DNA of 64,000 nucleotides from Auriscalpium vulgare. Its lineage: Eukaryota; Basidiomycota; Agaricomycetes; Russulales; Auriscalpiaceae. Each line of letters starts with the position of its first letter. Within the stretch, counting starts at the first letter, position 1. The position numbers and the translations under genes are program-made. Below are positions 1 to 11,900 of this stretch, piece after piece. Under the pieces are notes generated by a model, which was not told the DNA's origin, did no database searches, and worked only from the letters and a program-made list of their open reading frames with translations. The stretch is from the NCBI GenBank assembly GCA_019915015.1, contig JAHBBC010000015.1, forward strand, positions 868,001 through 932,000, written 5' to 3'.

Positions 1-1545
1 GTCGTCTCCGCCAGCACTCAGCCGTCCTCTTCGTTCCACATCCAACAGCTGCTCGTCGACTATGCTTCACCCACTGCTCTTCATGATCTGGAACTCAAAT
101 TGAACCCGTGAGCCGCGTTCTGCTTGCACATTGTGGCAACCTCCGGCTCACGCCTGCCCGTAGCTACGACGGCGACGTTGCCGCCCATGTTGTGGACCTC
201 TTCCACATGATTCGTGCCTCCCAGTCGTCCAAAGACGATCTCAGTGCTAGACTGGACTGCTTCCTGCGATTCGTTGTCCGCCGCTCTCACCGCGCCATTG
301 CCTCCCGGTTCCAGGACGCACACGCACACTGGTCTGGTCAGAGCCCTATAGACATCCTCGAATCTGACTGGTCCATGCCACACGACCTCCCAGTATCCTC
401 CTTCAAGCTGCCCCCCGCCCTCAGAGATTGTCTCGCCCGGTTCGGGCTTCACACGGACGCCGAGAACACCTACCGCGTGGACGTACAGAACCTCCAGTTA
501 TGGAAGACTGCTTTCGCCAGCCTATACCGCGACGTAGAAAGCGGTCTACTCGACCCGCCTGTCGAAGGCTCGTCGAAACCCGCAATAAAGACGCACATTC
601 CTGACGAAGACATTGCCCGACTGGCCGAGGCCTTCCGTCGGCTCTCGCTCCTCTTGATCAGCAAGCTCGCTGATGCTATCTTCTCGATACCATCTCTGAG
701 CGATCATTTCCTCAGATTGAGGCCGAACACAGGTCTGTCGCTAGGCATCCAGTTGTAACACCAATTGATATCAGCGGACCCTAGTGTCGAAGATCGGCGG
801 CTATATCGGCTCGGAGACACACGAGATATACAACTATTCGTCGGAACTGGAGGGGGCTGGAGCCCACGCGCTCCGCTACCTGAGGCTCTGCTGCGCGCAC
901 GTCACCGCCGCGCGGTTCGTCTTCGTCCACCCCGCGTTCCAGCAGCGGCTTCCGCTTCGCGTCCGCCTGGTGACCTACCCCCCGGCGGACCCGCGTCCCA
1001 GCTCGGCGTGCATCGATGATCTTAGGGCTGGCATTACGGATGACTCGCCAAATGCAGCCAATGCCATTGCCGCGCTGGAGACTGTGCGAGTGGAGGTCCG
1101 ACATGGGACCCTGCATCCGGAGGCTGTTATCCTCGCATTGGCGCACGCCAGCTTGCCCGGAGGAGAAGTCGCCGCGGACCCACCCCCCGCCGGCTTCGTG
1201 GAGACTGCGCATGCGCTCGCCCATTTCTTTCACGAGGCAAGCCGCTCTGCTCTTCCTTCATAGTATCGACGTCAACATCTTACTGCGCAGGACGAATCCG
1301 TATCGGTGGGCGTGCATCAAGACTGTTGCCCATCATGCGCGATGTTGAATATTGACCTATCCGAAGGTGATTTCCCGGACATCTTCTTCTCGCCGGGACA
1401 TGGAACGGCCGTTCCCTGGACGCCTCCGCCGGGTTTACCGTCGTGGGTGCTCAAGGAGGGATTGAAAGATCGCGTAGCGATGCTGCGGAGTCAATATCTG
1501 TCTGCGTGGGACACACATCGTTTGAGTATGCTGGCTGCGGTGTGA
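1..1545 (+). CDS. OTT_1508-like nucleic acid/nucleotide deaminase family protein, 5' end outside window
   Basis: The 3' part of a multi-exon gene. An opening exon (1-112) joins at GTGAGC..CGTAG to an exon starting near 172; further introns lie at about 742-783 and 1237-1290. The spliced protein carries the two zinc-binding signatures of a cytidine-deaminase-like fold: an H-P-E motif in GTLHPEAVILALAH (His codon 1114) and a C-P-S-C motif in SVGVHQDCCPSCAML (Cys codons 1327 and 1336). The tail PWTPPPGLPSWVL fits the fungal OTT_1508-like deaminase family as I know it. Glu of HPE would be the proton shuttle. The substrate is unknown; the family is widespread and expanded in mushrooms. The 1237-1290 intron appears to use a GC donor (GAG|GCAAGC), since no GT keeps the frame. 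Family assignment is by motif order and spacing, so fairly but not fully secure. Stop TGA is at 1543-1545. Confidence 0.72.
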
Positions 1546-2026
1546 CAATACAGCGCGCACAGATTGGGGCTTGCGGGCTGTGGATAGTTTGAACTAGTCC
1601 TTTGTCATTGGTTCACCTTCGCGGCGCGCTTCTGCGGCATCGGTCAACATAGAGCAATGGTCCGGGCATGTATACTTACGGTTAGGTTGTAGTGAATAGC
1701 ACCTCACGTACGTCTCTCAAGAGACGAAGCCACGGAAACCTATTCTTATAACAAGCGCACGTGTGGCAACTCTCCCTGCATCGTCAGTGTACGCTTGTCT
1801 CGCTGGCTACTCTGCTTCTCTTGTCATTTCGTCATAATCACCATCCCCTGTTAGCACATTCGTGCCCTCCGATTGCCCTCTGAGTCAAACCTCAACATCG
1901 TCGATCGACATTTTTGTAGATGGACAAGTTGTCTCGCGTCGTCGCGTTCTTGACTGATCATCACTGTCATAAATTGTCTAATGACTCTATTACAAAACAT
2001 ACACTTCGCTATGCCTAACCACCCCT
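1546..2026. other. Convergent intergenic region, no gene seen
   Basis: Lies between the 3' ends of the deaminase (+) and the first M36 peptidase (-). It is AT-richer than the flanks and holds only short open frames without recognisable motifs. Probably 3' UTRs and terminators. Confidence 0.6.
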
Positions 2027-4542
2027 TCAGCAGCCCGATGGAACCGTTGTGTCGTCGACGTGGCTTGCGGCATTCACACCCAGCCCTCGACTGGCGAACG
2101 TTTTCCAGAGCAAGCACTTGTTGGCACCACTGTAGCGGTTCGCGTCCGCCTGGATCCATGCATCGCGCGCAGTCAAGACTGTACATAGCATGAGATCAGG
2201 TGCCTGCAGCAGAGACGAATCTCACGTACATGTGGGGTTGCACGGCTGGAGCGCGAGCGAGTCGATGAACAGGTGGAGCCAGACGACGTTGCCCTCGGAA
2301 GTCCTGTTTACGATCAGCTCCTGACATTGATGATATATTAGCCGCCAATAAGACTTACGTAGGATCCGTGCGGGCAGTTGCAGACCATCCGTGCGCAGTA
2401 ACGAGGGCTGCGTGTACATTGTGCAGTACGTTGGCCCATACCTCACCGATAGCTGTACGCCGTCAGAATGGAAATCAGACACTGCACTACCGCACGCACC
2501 ATGCACTTCGGAGAGTGACTTCAGATTCGAGTATCGGAGGGGGTTTACCGTTCTGCCAAGCACAGTGGCGTTAGCTCCAGGCTTATTCCGAACTCGGAAG
2601 ACTCCTACGCGGATGTGGAGTACGGGTGCGTTCGAACACCAGCAGTATTGTCGAGAACATACCTTAACAAAGGACGAGAGTCAGAAGATGGGACAAAGAG
2701 TGTAGCGGAAAGCACGTACGTCCCCGTAGTGAAGTCTGTTATCGTAGCCTTCTGCTCATTCCAGCTGGAGATAAGGGTTAAAGGAGCCGGCGGGTGAAAA
2801 TGGGTGGGGAAAATACACACTCCGCAAAGGCATCGGACCATCCCTCGCCCAAACCACCAGCCTCAGTGGTCTGCAGGCAACGCGCGGTGCCGCCACCAGT
2901 GAGACGGTTCGAGATGCCGTGCGTATTCTCGTGGGTGACAATGTCATTCGACAGAGCGCCGTCACGCCCAGGCTATGAACAACGGGTGAGCAAATATTGG
3001 GAAGATGATAGAAATTCAGACTCACGCTCGTGATATCAAAGAGGTACATGCGCATAGCACCGGATTGGCCACTGCGCAGAATGTGTAAGCAGCGTTCAGA
3101 TCATCTGGACCCCAGTGAAACCCACTCTGGAGGCGTCGAGAAGTCCGCGTTGTCTGTGCCCGCGCTGTCCTGCACGCTGACCGTCACGCGATCGCTGCCC
3201 TTTCCACCGTTTCCGAAGTTGTTGGTTTGGAAGTTGAAGGCAGCCTCCGTAAACCCGTAGCGATACGAGATGTCGTGAACCGAGTTGACGATGTAGAATG
3301 CGTTAGTCGTGGCAGCGTGGATGTTCACAGCGGTGGTCGGTTCCTGGGTTGTGATCTGCGTGTAGTTGAAGATCAGAGGCGAGGACGAAGCCGCCGTGGT
3401 CCCCGTTGACTGCGAGCTCTTGTACGCAATGGCGTTGTTTCCTCTATGTTTGCGATATCAGCAGAGAAACTAAATACAGACGGACGCAGGACTGACGCCG
3501 TGATGGTCGTGGACGTGGTCCCATCGTTATGCCAGCCGTCAGGCGAGGCCAACGTATCCTGAGGGTCGACCAGGTTGACAAAACCGTCATTCGGGGACTG
3601 CTCCTGGATGGGAATGACCCGGTACTGGTCACAGTAACACACACTCAGCAACACTCCTCTAGTCACACAATTGTGCGACTTACCGTAGCCTTAGCGACAA
3701 AGTCAGTGATCGAGAGGACCTTGTTCGCGTGCGCGTCGACAAACGCCTCCACCCACGCTCCTGTGGCCTCGTTCCGGATTTGCACGACGTGTGTGAGAGA
3801 AACGGTGTTGTCTTCAAGGACAAGGAACTCGAGCGTGGCAGGGATATCGTTGTACTTGCCATCGAGCGTCTTCTCCGCGGTGGCGATAGCGTCCTCGAGG
3901 GACACAGTCGGCACATGGCTCGCGATCTTGGCTATTAAACATAGCAAGGTGAGATTTCAGAGAAGCTAAATGGAAAAGCTGGCTATAGCATACCGGGCTT
4001 CACGAACGATGAGCCGAACGCGACCACCTTTCCGTCGTGGTTGAAGGCGACATTGGCGACGGCGTTGGCAAAAGGAACACCGTTCTGTGGGCACACGAGT
4101 GAGACAATTAAATGCTCGACAATCATCGAGGCCACGTACGCTCTGCTGCTTGACCCACGCATTCTTCGTCGCCTCGCCCTCGAAGCTGGAACGGAAATGC
4201 ACTGCCTCCTGCCCAACGCTGAGTTTGCTGCCGACGAACGAGATGGCAGCACCCTTCAGGTCGAAGCCATCGCGCCTCGCCAGAGGGTGATCAAGACCCT
4301 CTGTGCCGAACGTCTGCAACCATATACTAATGAGAATTGCTCGATATCCAGTTGGAGGGCGTGCTTACCTCGTACGTGGACTCGGGGTGGAAGGCCTGAA
4401 GCTCGACGCTCGCGGCCCGACCGACGAGATGCGAGCGGTGCGTCGTGTGCCGGGCATCGACGGGCCACGGGGCAGCAGCGGCGCTGGACGCGTAGAGCAC
4501 AGCGACGAGCACTGAGGTCAAGAGCTGTGCGAAGCGTGCCAT
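2027..4542 (-). CDS. Secreted fungalysin metallopeptidase (M36), copy 1
   Basis: Extracellular zinc endopeptidase of the fungalysin (M36) family, made as a preproprotein. It starts at 4542 with a hydrophobic signal peptide ending [10 protein letters not shown]. The FTP-type propeptide follows ([17 protein letters not shown]), then the catalytic domain. The HExxH zinc motif reads [16 protein letters not shown] (HENTH codons 2919-2933), followed by GLGEGWSDAFAE, which supplies the third zinc ligand. Other family blocks include [21 protein letters not shown] and [13 protein letters not shown]. The C-terminus is [23 protein letters not shown] with stop at 2027-2029. The coding region is split by about ten short introns. 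The nearly identical copy 2 lies 11.9 kb away on the same strand. The function is probably protein degradation for nutrition or host/substrate colonisation. All catalytic residues I can check are present, so it should be active. Confidence 0.93.
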
Positions 4543-4639
4543 GTCGAGGATGCTGCTGCTTGCGAGTCGCCGGTACGGAAGTCGACTTAGACAAAGCTGC
4601 GGGGCAGTTGTCTGGTGAATCGTGATGTCCGTGCTGCCC

Positions 4640-4645
4640 TTTATA
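4640..4645 (-). promoter_or_regulatory. TATA box of M36 copy 1
   Basis: TATAAA read on the - strand about 100 bp upstream of the start codon. The same element in the same setting (GCGGTATAAAGGGCAGCACG) is upstream of copy 2, so the core promoter was duplicated with the gene. Confidence 0.6.
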
Positions 4646-6374
4646 CCGCGCGTCGACGATAGATAGCTCCTGTGGACTAGATCGCATGCTGCTGACTATG
4701 TGAAAACACGCAAAGCACGACGCATGAGTCGCGTGGTCATCCTGGAAAACCGAGATTATCCTGCAGGACAGCGGAGCGTCGATAACGGAACGAACCTCCG
4801 TGAAGGCGTTTACGCTCAACCGAGCCGCGAAAGAATGCGGGACGTTGGTAGATTCCAAGTCCGGGACCGGGAGGCTGTGATGCCAAGACAAGAAGAGCAA
4901 CAGATCACGAGGAGGGAGGGCTTCGACTTCAGCCTCAGGTACCACTAAGCTGCAGTGGCTGCCTAGGACAGCTTTTTCGCGGCCAGTTGGATCCGGGCTG
5001 CTTAGTACTTCTGCAGCTGATAGGCTGTAGCACACTCGAGATAGAGAGAACACGGTGAATACCGCCCGTCGATTCCATGGGGCGCGTGCATCCTGGCGAT
5101 ACAAAGATAGGCAGTGCCGTATTTGCGGTCGTATGTTGCGACTGCCAAGTGAAAAATCAATTTAATTGACAAGCTTAGCGGGGAAGATAAACACCAGTGT
5201 TGTGAGGTTCACTGCCAAGGCGGACAGCCCGGCCGCTACTGAGGGCATACCTGCGTGTGTGAGTAGTATGCGTACTGGTGACGATATCTCGAGTGATGAT
5301 GACGGTAACACGCGTACTGCGATCGCCTAATTGCGTGCAAGTTGAATCAGAAATCGAGGATAGGCCCAATGGGCAGCGCAGGTCGACCATGCGACATCAT
5401 GCGGTTCCACACTTCCACTTCCGAGCGTGTGGGGCATGGACCACAGTGCGCGTGGCTCAGCCCTTCAGGGCCGGCAGTTTGAGTGACTCCTGCTATCCGA
5501 GGCGACGTCGAAGTCAGAGCCCGGCAGAGAACTGAATAAAGTTACCAAAGGAGTCCTCGTGCCAGCAGTCTTCAATATCTGCGAGCCAATAAGATTTAGG
5601 CAGAAAGACGATGTGAGTCTGCCGTCTGCGCATGCGCAGGTCGAAGTTCGTCTCTATAGGCAACCTACGCATCATCATGATGAATGCCTTTTAATCATCG
5701 TAATCTGATCCGTTGCTGTTCCGGGTTAAGTCTTCACTGAGTGCAGACCGCTGTTCAACGCGAACGTGCAGGAACTGCCATGAGGGCTAGATAGTTATCG
5801 TGGTGAGCCGAGTGAGCGCGAGGGTATTTACCGTTGTGCTCGGACTCGGCGTCGGCGACTTGCCAATTCGGAACCGTTACCGCCGGTCTAGCCCCGGCCT
5901 CACCGTTCTCTATTTTCGATGCAGACCACTGGCTTGCTGTCAACACTGGATGAGAGTCAGGCCATGCATGGGGACCTTGTAAATTGCGCAAGGCCCGAGT
6001 CTCCTCAAGCTCAACCAGTCCTCAAGGAGTAAAGGCTCGTCTAATAAGATAAGATAAAGCTCCTCACTTTCTGCCCTCTTCTCTTGGATTCGCATTCGCT
6101 CTTCCTTGGATTTCACATAGAAACGTGCGTACTTGTGCCGGCAACGCAGAGATACAGCCCCTTGAGAGAAGCCTGAGGAGTCACTTGACGGAACCAACTA
6201 AGTTCTCTCTTCGACAGTCCTTGTTAGTCTCCGTGGCTGACCTTACCACAGAAGACAGTCGTTCTGTTAAGTCCTTGTTCCCTTCCATATCGTACATATC
6301 CTCTCGCATACACCACCTATTAGAGTCATTGTATCGTACATAAATCGGGCGTGCCAGTCACAAATTACCCGGGA
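4646..6374. other. Intergenic region; first 0.9 kb is duplicated upstream of M36 copy 2
   Basis: No coding region recognised. From the M36 start out to about 5530 the DNA is recognisably similar to about 16422-17450: shared stretches include TGCCAAGACAAGAAGAG, the CACGAGGAGGG tract, GTTGGATCCGG, GACGATATCTC and TGACCATGCG. Beyond 5530 similarity stops. The rest has only short random frames. Confidence 0.6.
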
Positions 6375-7125
6375 CTAGTGCTCGGACTCCAGGGCAGCCA
6401 AGCTGTCAACAAGATCGTCCATGACATCTCTCTGCTTTGTTGGCTCATGCAAGCCCCCATCCGCCGCAGCCGAGCCTGAGGACTGGCTGGAAACTGCGCG
6501 CATAGGGACGAGGGGCGCCATGGGATTGAAACCGGGCGCGATGCGTCGCAGTGCCTCGCGTTTACGCCGCTCTTTCTCGTCGTCCCGCGCGCGCATGTAC
6601 GCTTCTCTGCGCGCAGCATGCGCGGCGATCGTCTTGCGCCGCGTCGACTCAAGCATTGCGATGTGTGGCTCGAGGGTGAATGGGTAGACGAACTGTGGGC
6701 AACGGGTCAAGCGCGGGTTGGAGAGGGCGGAGGGACACACACGTAGGGAGTTACGCTTTCGGGAAGCGGATGGATATCTGGTGGCAATTCAACCTGTATG
6801 AGATTCCTTCAGCATGCTGTCGCAATTTGTGCGCCCGATAGGGTCCTTACAGGCCGGGGTAGCCGCAAGCTGGGCGACTTGATCAGAGGCACATGAGCGG
6901 CGGCTGCGTACTGCGATTTGGCTGTAGCGCTTCAGTTATAATTTACGAGAATATGCCATCAAAAAGACCTGCATTGATCGTGGGCCATCGAAGGTCGCTA
7001 TGGTGGGATGGATATGTGTAAGTACTAGCCTTTCTACTTACGAGGTGCAAGTCGTCGTTACCTGAGGACAGATTGAAACTCCGAGAGCGGGCTTGCGTCC
7101 TACTACAAGCATCGACTTGTATCAC
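6375..7125 (-). CDS. Small conserved fungal protein of unknown function
   Basis: Spliced from four exons by my reading. Exon 1 begins at 7125 (MIQVDACSRTQ) and ends before GTAAGT at about 7043. Exon 2 encodes YAAAAHVPLIKSPSLRLPRP. Exon 3 encodes VELPPDIHPLPESVTPY and ends at a GTGTGT donor. Exon 4 starts FVYPFTLEPHIAMLESTRRK and ends at 6375. The long last exon is a basic, probably helical segment (RRKTIAAHAARREAYMRARD, KERRKREALRRIAPGF) followed by an acidic tail ending in LAALESEH. The smooth joining of HPLPESVTPY to FVYPFTLEPHIA argues for a real gene. The function is not recognised; no catalytic motif or membrane segment is visible. The first exon and start codon are the least certain parts. 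Confidence 0.55.
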
Positions 7126-7306
7126 CCCCCACGTTCAGTAGGACACTAATCTTTAGCATCACCCGCCTAGCTCGCGTTTCCGTCCGCTCACGCGCCAAGT
7201 ACTCACGCACGACCGTCAACAGGCGATTCACTGCGCACATGATGGCGGCCCAGCCAAAATATGAGTGCGCGAGCTTCAAATGCTGAATTACTCTGGGCCC
7301 TCTCCC

Positions 7307-8600
7307 CTACGACCGCCAGACATCTGTCTTCTCTGGCGCCGCAATAACCGCCTCCCAGCCCCCATCCTCGCCCGTCTCCGCGAACGTCATCAGCATCGCC
7401 TGTTGCGCCCACTTGACCGCCTCCTCCCGCTCGCCTTGCATACAATACCCACGCGCGAGCAACCCTGCGACCGGCCGCCAGATATCCGGATAATCCAGCC
7501 CCTCCTGCCGCAGCAGCTTCACGGTGTCCAGCAGCTCGCGCACTTTCGGCGCGCGCGCGCCGTAAGCCTCCGTGGTGACAACGGCGCGCGTGACGTTCAA
7601 CCTGTTTCGCGCGATGTCGCTCTGCGCACGCGCGTCGGGCGGCAGGCTGCACACTGAGCACGTGCATGTGAAGCTATACTTCTCGCGGAGGATCTGCTGA
7701 CGCGCGGCGTACGGCAAGCAAGTGTCCAGGTATGTGATCGTGATCTCCTCGCCGGGTGCGATGGCGCGCAGGGCGCGCAGCTCGCCGGCGAACAGCTCGA
7801 GGTCCCAGCGGTACACTGCGTTGGGGCTGCAGCTGCACATCCCGACGCCGCAGTGAGGAGAGCTATCGGGGGTGGATGCAAGAACGCGCGCACCTGTGGT
7901 TAACACGGGACATGTCGTTGAACACGCCGCCGTAGTGCATGAGCTGGCCTGGCATCGCGCCGATACTCATCATGTTCGTGTTTATTATTCCCGCCGCCTG
8001 CGACATGGTGTTGGACTTGCAATTACGAAGCGCGAAAAGCTCGCCACGGGCGTCGGTCGGCATCAAAGAGACCAACATATCATGGTTGTAGAAATCTGGC
8101 AGCATCAGTGGCATGGCGAGGAGCGGCCGCTCGCGCATGATGACGAGGCCCGGTATCAAAGGCATCGCCGCGACCATACCCATGCCCTTCCTTGGGACAG
8201 CGCGTATCTCGTATTGGGGCCATGGGATGCGTCCCCAGCCTACAAGACCGCCTGAGCGTGCGAGGAGGCGGTCCTTGAGGTCCGGCCAATAGGCCAGGAA
8301 GGTCGACCCGTCCGGCGGGATGTATCCTCGCACACGGAAGTCGGGATCAGCTTTCATCTTCTTGAGAACGACGTCGAGGCACTTTTCTATGGACAACTTA
8401 GGTTCTGGAACGCATACGGGATGTGCGGGGATGTGGATGGTATTGCGTGGAGTGGTTGAGGAAGGTGAGGCTGGCCGGATGTCGGCGACGGGTGGGTCAG
8501 GGGTTGGTTTGCTGGTGACTGTTCTCTGCGACCCGTCGTTGACGCGATTTTTGACATCTCGAGCGCGTTTTCCGCTGTCCAACAGGAAGCCGCGACGCAT
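7307..8600 (-). CDS. SET-domain protein (SMYD-like lysine methyltransferase candidate)
   Basis: Two exons joined across a 61-nt intron (7833-7893), which restores the SET signature SRVNHSCSPNAVYRW. This is followed by GEEITITYLD and the post-SET cysteine cluster CTCSVCSLP. The N-terminal half (about residues 1-120) is low complexity and basic. The SET domain begins near YEIRAVPRKGMGMVAAMPLIPG. A helical, TPR-like tail (VRELLDTVKLLRQEGLDYPDIW..REEAVKWAQQAML) follows, as in SMYD-type proteins. No MYND zinc finger is seen. The NHSCxPN and EEITxxY motifs, which form the AdoMet and lysine sites, are intact, so a protein lysine methyltransferase is likely. Histone or non-histone substrate cannot be told. 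Start M at 8600 is the first in-frame Met of the exon. Confidence 0.85.
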
Positions 8601-8987
8601 GTCGACGAACGGCGCTGCATGAGCTGATTAATTGAATTGTTCGATATGTTGGAAAGCGCGACAGCCTGATTACCTGGGGGTAGGGAGATTACGGGGCGAG
8701 AGCGACATCGCGTCTGTGCTACCGGAGCTCTTAAGGTGTTTGGAGGACGTCAGGTGGAAGGAAGACGGCGAATCCGAGCGATCGCCGCTGCCACGCAGAG
8801 CCGTTCGACGCGTGTGCTGCTATCAGACTCGACCAAGCCTCATCGATTTGATGTCTCCGGACCGTATTACCATTCGAGAGTGAAGATACCCAAGTCCTTA
8901 TACAAGTATGGTAGCGTGCGTACTTACAAATGTCCTCTAAAGATGTTACAGTGATAAATTGACCTGAAGTACATTGTCCCTTGAGAT
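8601..8987. other. Intergenic region between SET gene and H+-ATPase gene
   Basis: About 390 bp holding the SET-gene 5' flank and the H+-ATPase 3' UTR. No further gene is supported. Confidence 0.5.
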
Positions 8988-11900
8988 CTACGTCTTTGAC
9001 GCCTCCGCAGCAGCGCCATTCCTATGAAAAATGGTATATCAGCAAGCACACAGACGGACAGACAGCACAACTCACGTCTTCTTGTCTCCGCTGTTAATCC
9101 AACAGAATGCATGAGTGACGGAAGCAGGCGCTCGGATGAAAGAATCACGCACCTAGTTTGGAAACGGAAAACGTCCTCGTCACCTGCGCGCTCGTGAACA
9201 AGTGTCAGTCGCCTCAGGTTGGTCAAGAAGTCTTCCTGCTTCTTGTTCTTCATTCCACGCTGCACAGTTAACCCAATTAGTCCAGCACTTTTCCAAGGGC
9301 TTGTTCAATGGCACGTACCTTCGACTTGCCCAGATTGTCAAGAAACTGTGCCACGATCTGTAAGGGCACCGTCCGTCCACAATCAATCGCGGAAGCTTAC
9401 CGTGATTTTGTTCAGGATGAAGTAACTAGCGGAGAAAGCATGAGCAACAACCGACCACTTCGATAGGCGAGACTTACACCAATGCAGCAATCACCGTGAT
9501 GCCGAAGGAGAACGCCCACACACGGATAACAGTAACGATATCGGTGTGTCTGACATCAGTTCCGTCAGCTCCTCAGCCATGACCTAAGAACGGACAGGAT
9601 CGCTCACCCATTGTGTGGCGCTGGGCCAGAGATCCATCCGAACAAGCAGAAGATGCTGGCAAGGATATCGATCGCAAGGATTGCGCAGACCTATCAATCA
9701 TTGTGAACACAAGAGCGGAAAGTTTTATAGAATAACATACTAGCTGCCAGGACGGCCAAGTTTCTGGCCCGCGCGTCACGAAGATGAGCCAGTTTTCTGT
9801 CAGGGATACTTCGAGGAACAAGATTTCCTGAATGCTGCCATAGTTCTGGATGACGCCGCCGTCGCTTAGAAACAGTGTCCCGCGCAAGACCCACGTCCCT
9901 TCGTGCGCATGATCAGTTACTAAATGACCTCACTCCCCAATGTATGCGCGCACCTCCAGCTAGAATCAGACCCAACACCGTCGAGATAATCCAAATCTTC
10001 GGAAGCTGCCACTCCACAGGGCCTTTAGCATAAGGAGCCCTGTCATAGGCGATAGCGATAGTTCCAAGATCCGCGAATAGAGCGATGAAGACGATCAGGT
10101 CTGCGCGGATGGTCTCGTTCAAGATGATCATGGACAGGCACTGGATGAAGGGAATTCAGGATGCAGCCGACATCAGTGAAAGAAGCGCGTACGAGGTATA
10201 TTTCTAGGTGCAGGCAGAGCGCGATACGATAGACGATGTACGCTGGAAGGAGGGCTGTCAGCAGCGATGGATGACATCACAGTCACGTGCCTACCTTTCA
10301 TCCGATGGAAGATCTGCCGAGCCACCTTGATTGCTGTGATGATAGTCGACAAGCCTTCATCGAGGAACACGACATCCTGTCAAGGACCTGATGAGACATG
10401 GCAGTCTTTAACCGACGAGGAACTTACAGCTGCACTACGAGCCGCATCCGAAGCACCCTGCACAGCGATTCCACAATCGGCCTATTGCACCCGCTGTGAG
10501 CAAGATATCGCATCAAGGTGTGAACGTTACGCACGCGTTTCAAGGACGGAGCGTCGTTAACACCTTGATGCCGTCTTTCAGTATATGCACATTGATGACA
10601 TGTATATGTGACACCTACCATCACCAGTCATGGCCGTCAAATGGCCACGATTCTGCAGCATCTCGACGACTTGATATTTCTGCCCACCTATCAGCCTTCA
10701 ACTAGGGGACTATGATCAAAGTGGCTCACATGTTCCGGTGCGACCTCTGCAAATCCATCGGCACTCTCGACAAAGTCGTGAACCTACCAGCCAGCACATC
10801 AATACAAAGGTCACGAGAGGTACAAAAACCGGCCGTACATCCGAGCCAGACATTCCACCGGTGATCAAGCGCTCCGAATCATACACGTTGGTTCCAAGCG
10901 CAAGCTGCTTACAGGTCTCTTTGGCGATAGCGACAGCATCGCCGGTAAGCATCTTGACGCGCACTCCGAGCTCGCCAGCCTCTGCGATGGTCTGCGCAGT
11001 ATCTGAGCGGGGGGGATCGAACCTAGATATGAAGTCACACTGATATCAGTAACAAGAGACATCGACGCGTAGCCAGACACGCACATTGGTAAAAGCCCCA
11101 ACAACTCCCATTTTCCGCCATCTTCCTGGCATGCAATGCCCAGCGTTCGGAAGCCGCGGCGTGCAAACTCTTGGGTCTGCTGGCGGTAATGTTCCTGAAC
11201 TTCCTGGGGCGGCTGAGTTAAGCGCAGGATCCTATAGTGCAGCGCGTTGTGCTGAGTTCAGTTGACAGCTGGATTGGGGACTCAGGCTTACGCATTCGGT
11301 GCACCTTTGGCGGCGGTGTATTTCTTGCCATCCTTTTCCACCTCAGCAGTGATACGCTTGGATACTGGGTCGAAAGGCGTGAATTTGTGTGTGACCCAAC
11401 CGCCTTTGAGCATCTCCCTCGCTTTGGGGTAATCCTAGTTCAGGATGAATCCGTCAGGCGCGAAACCGCAAGGGGAAGAGACTATCCACCTTCAACGTGA
11501 CGACGGTGACCTTGTCGATAGGGTCAAGCGCCTTGATATTGTGGGATGAAGCGAGCACGGCGACTGTAAGCCTGTTTCCCGCGTCTCAATATCATTAAAT
11601 AAGCGCCATAGAGCAACTCACATCCAGTTAAGGTCGACACCATCCGATGGCCATGCTAAGCGTCAGGTAAATTAAGTGAATTAGATACTGAAAAGGCTAG
11701 AAGAAATGGATGCAACTGACGTTCGTGAACGCTCAGTTGATTAGCTGTCAGAGTACCCGTCTTATCCGTACACAGTATATCCACGCCGGCGAGCGATTCA
11801 ATGGCGGTAAGCTTCTGCACAATCGCCTCACGCCTAGCCAGGAATGCAGCACCGACGGCCATCGTGGTGGTTGTGACGCAGGGAAGACCGACCGGGACAC

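Noticed and set aside
4256..5104. 282-codon - strand frame over the M36 start
   Set aside because: Out-of-frame shadow; the signal peptide and propeptide lie in the other frame and are conserved in copy 2.
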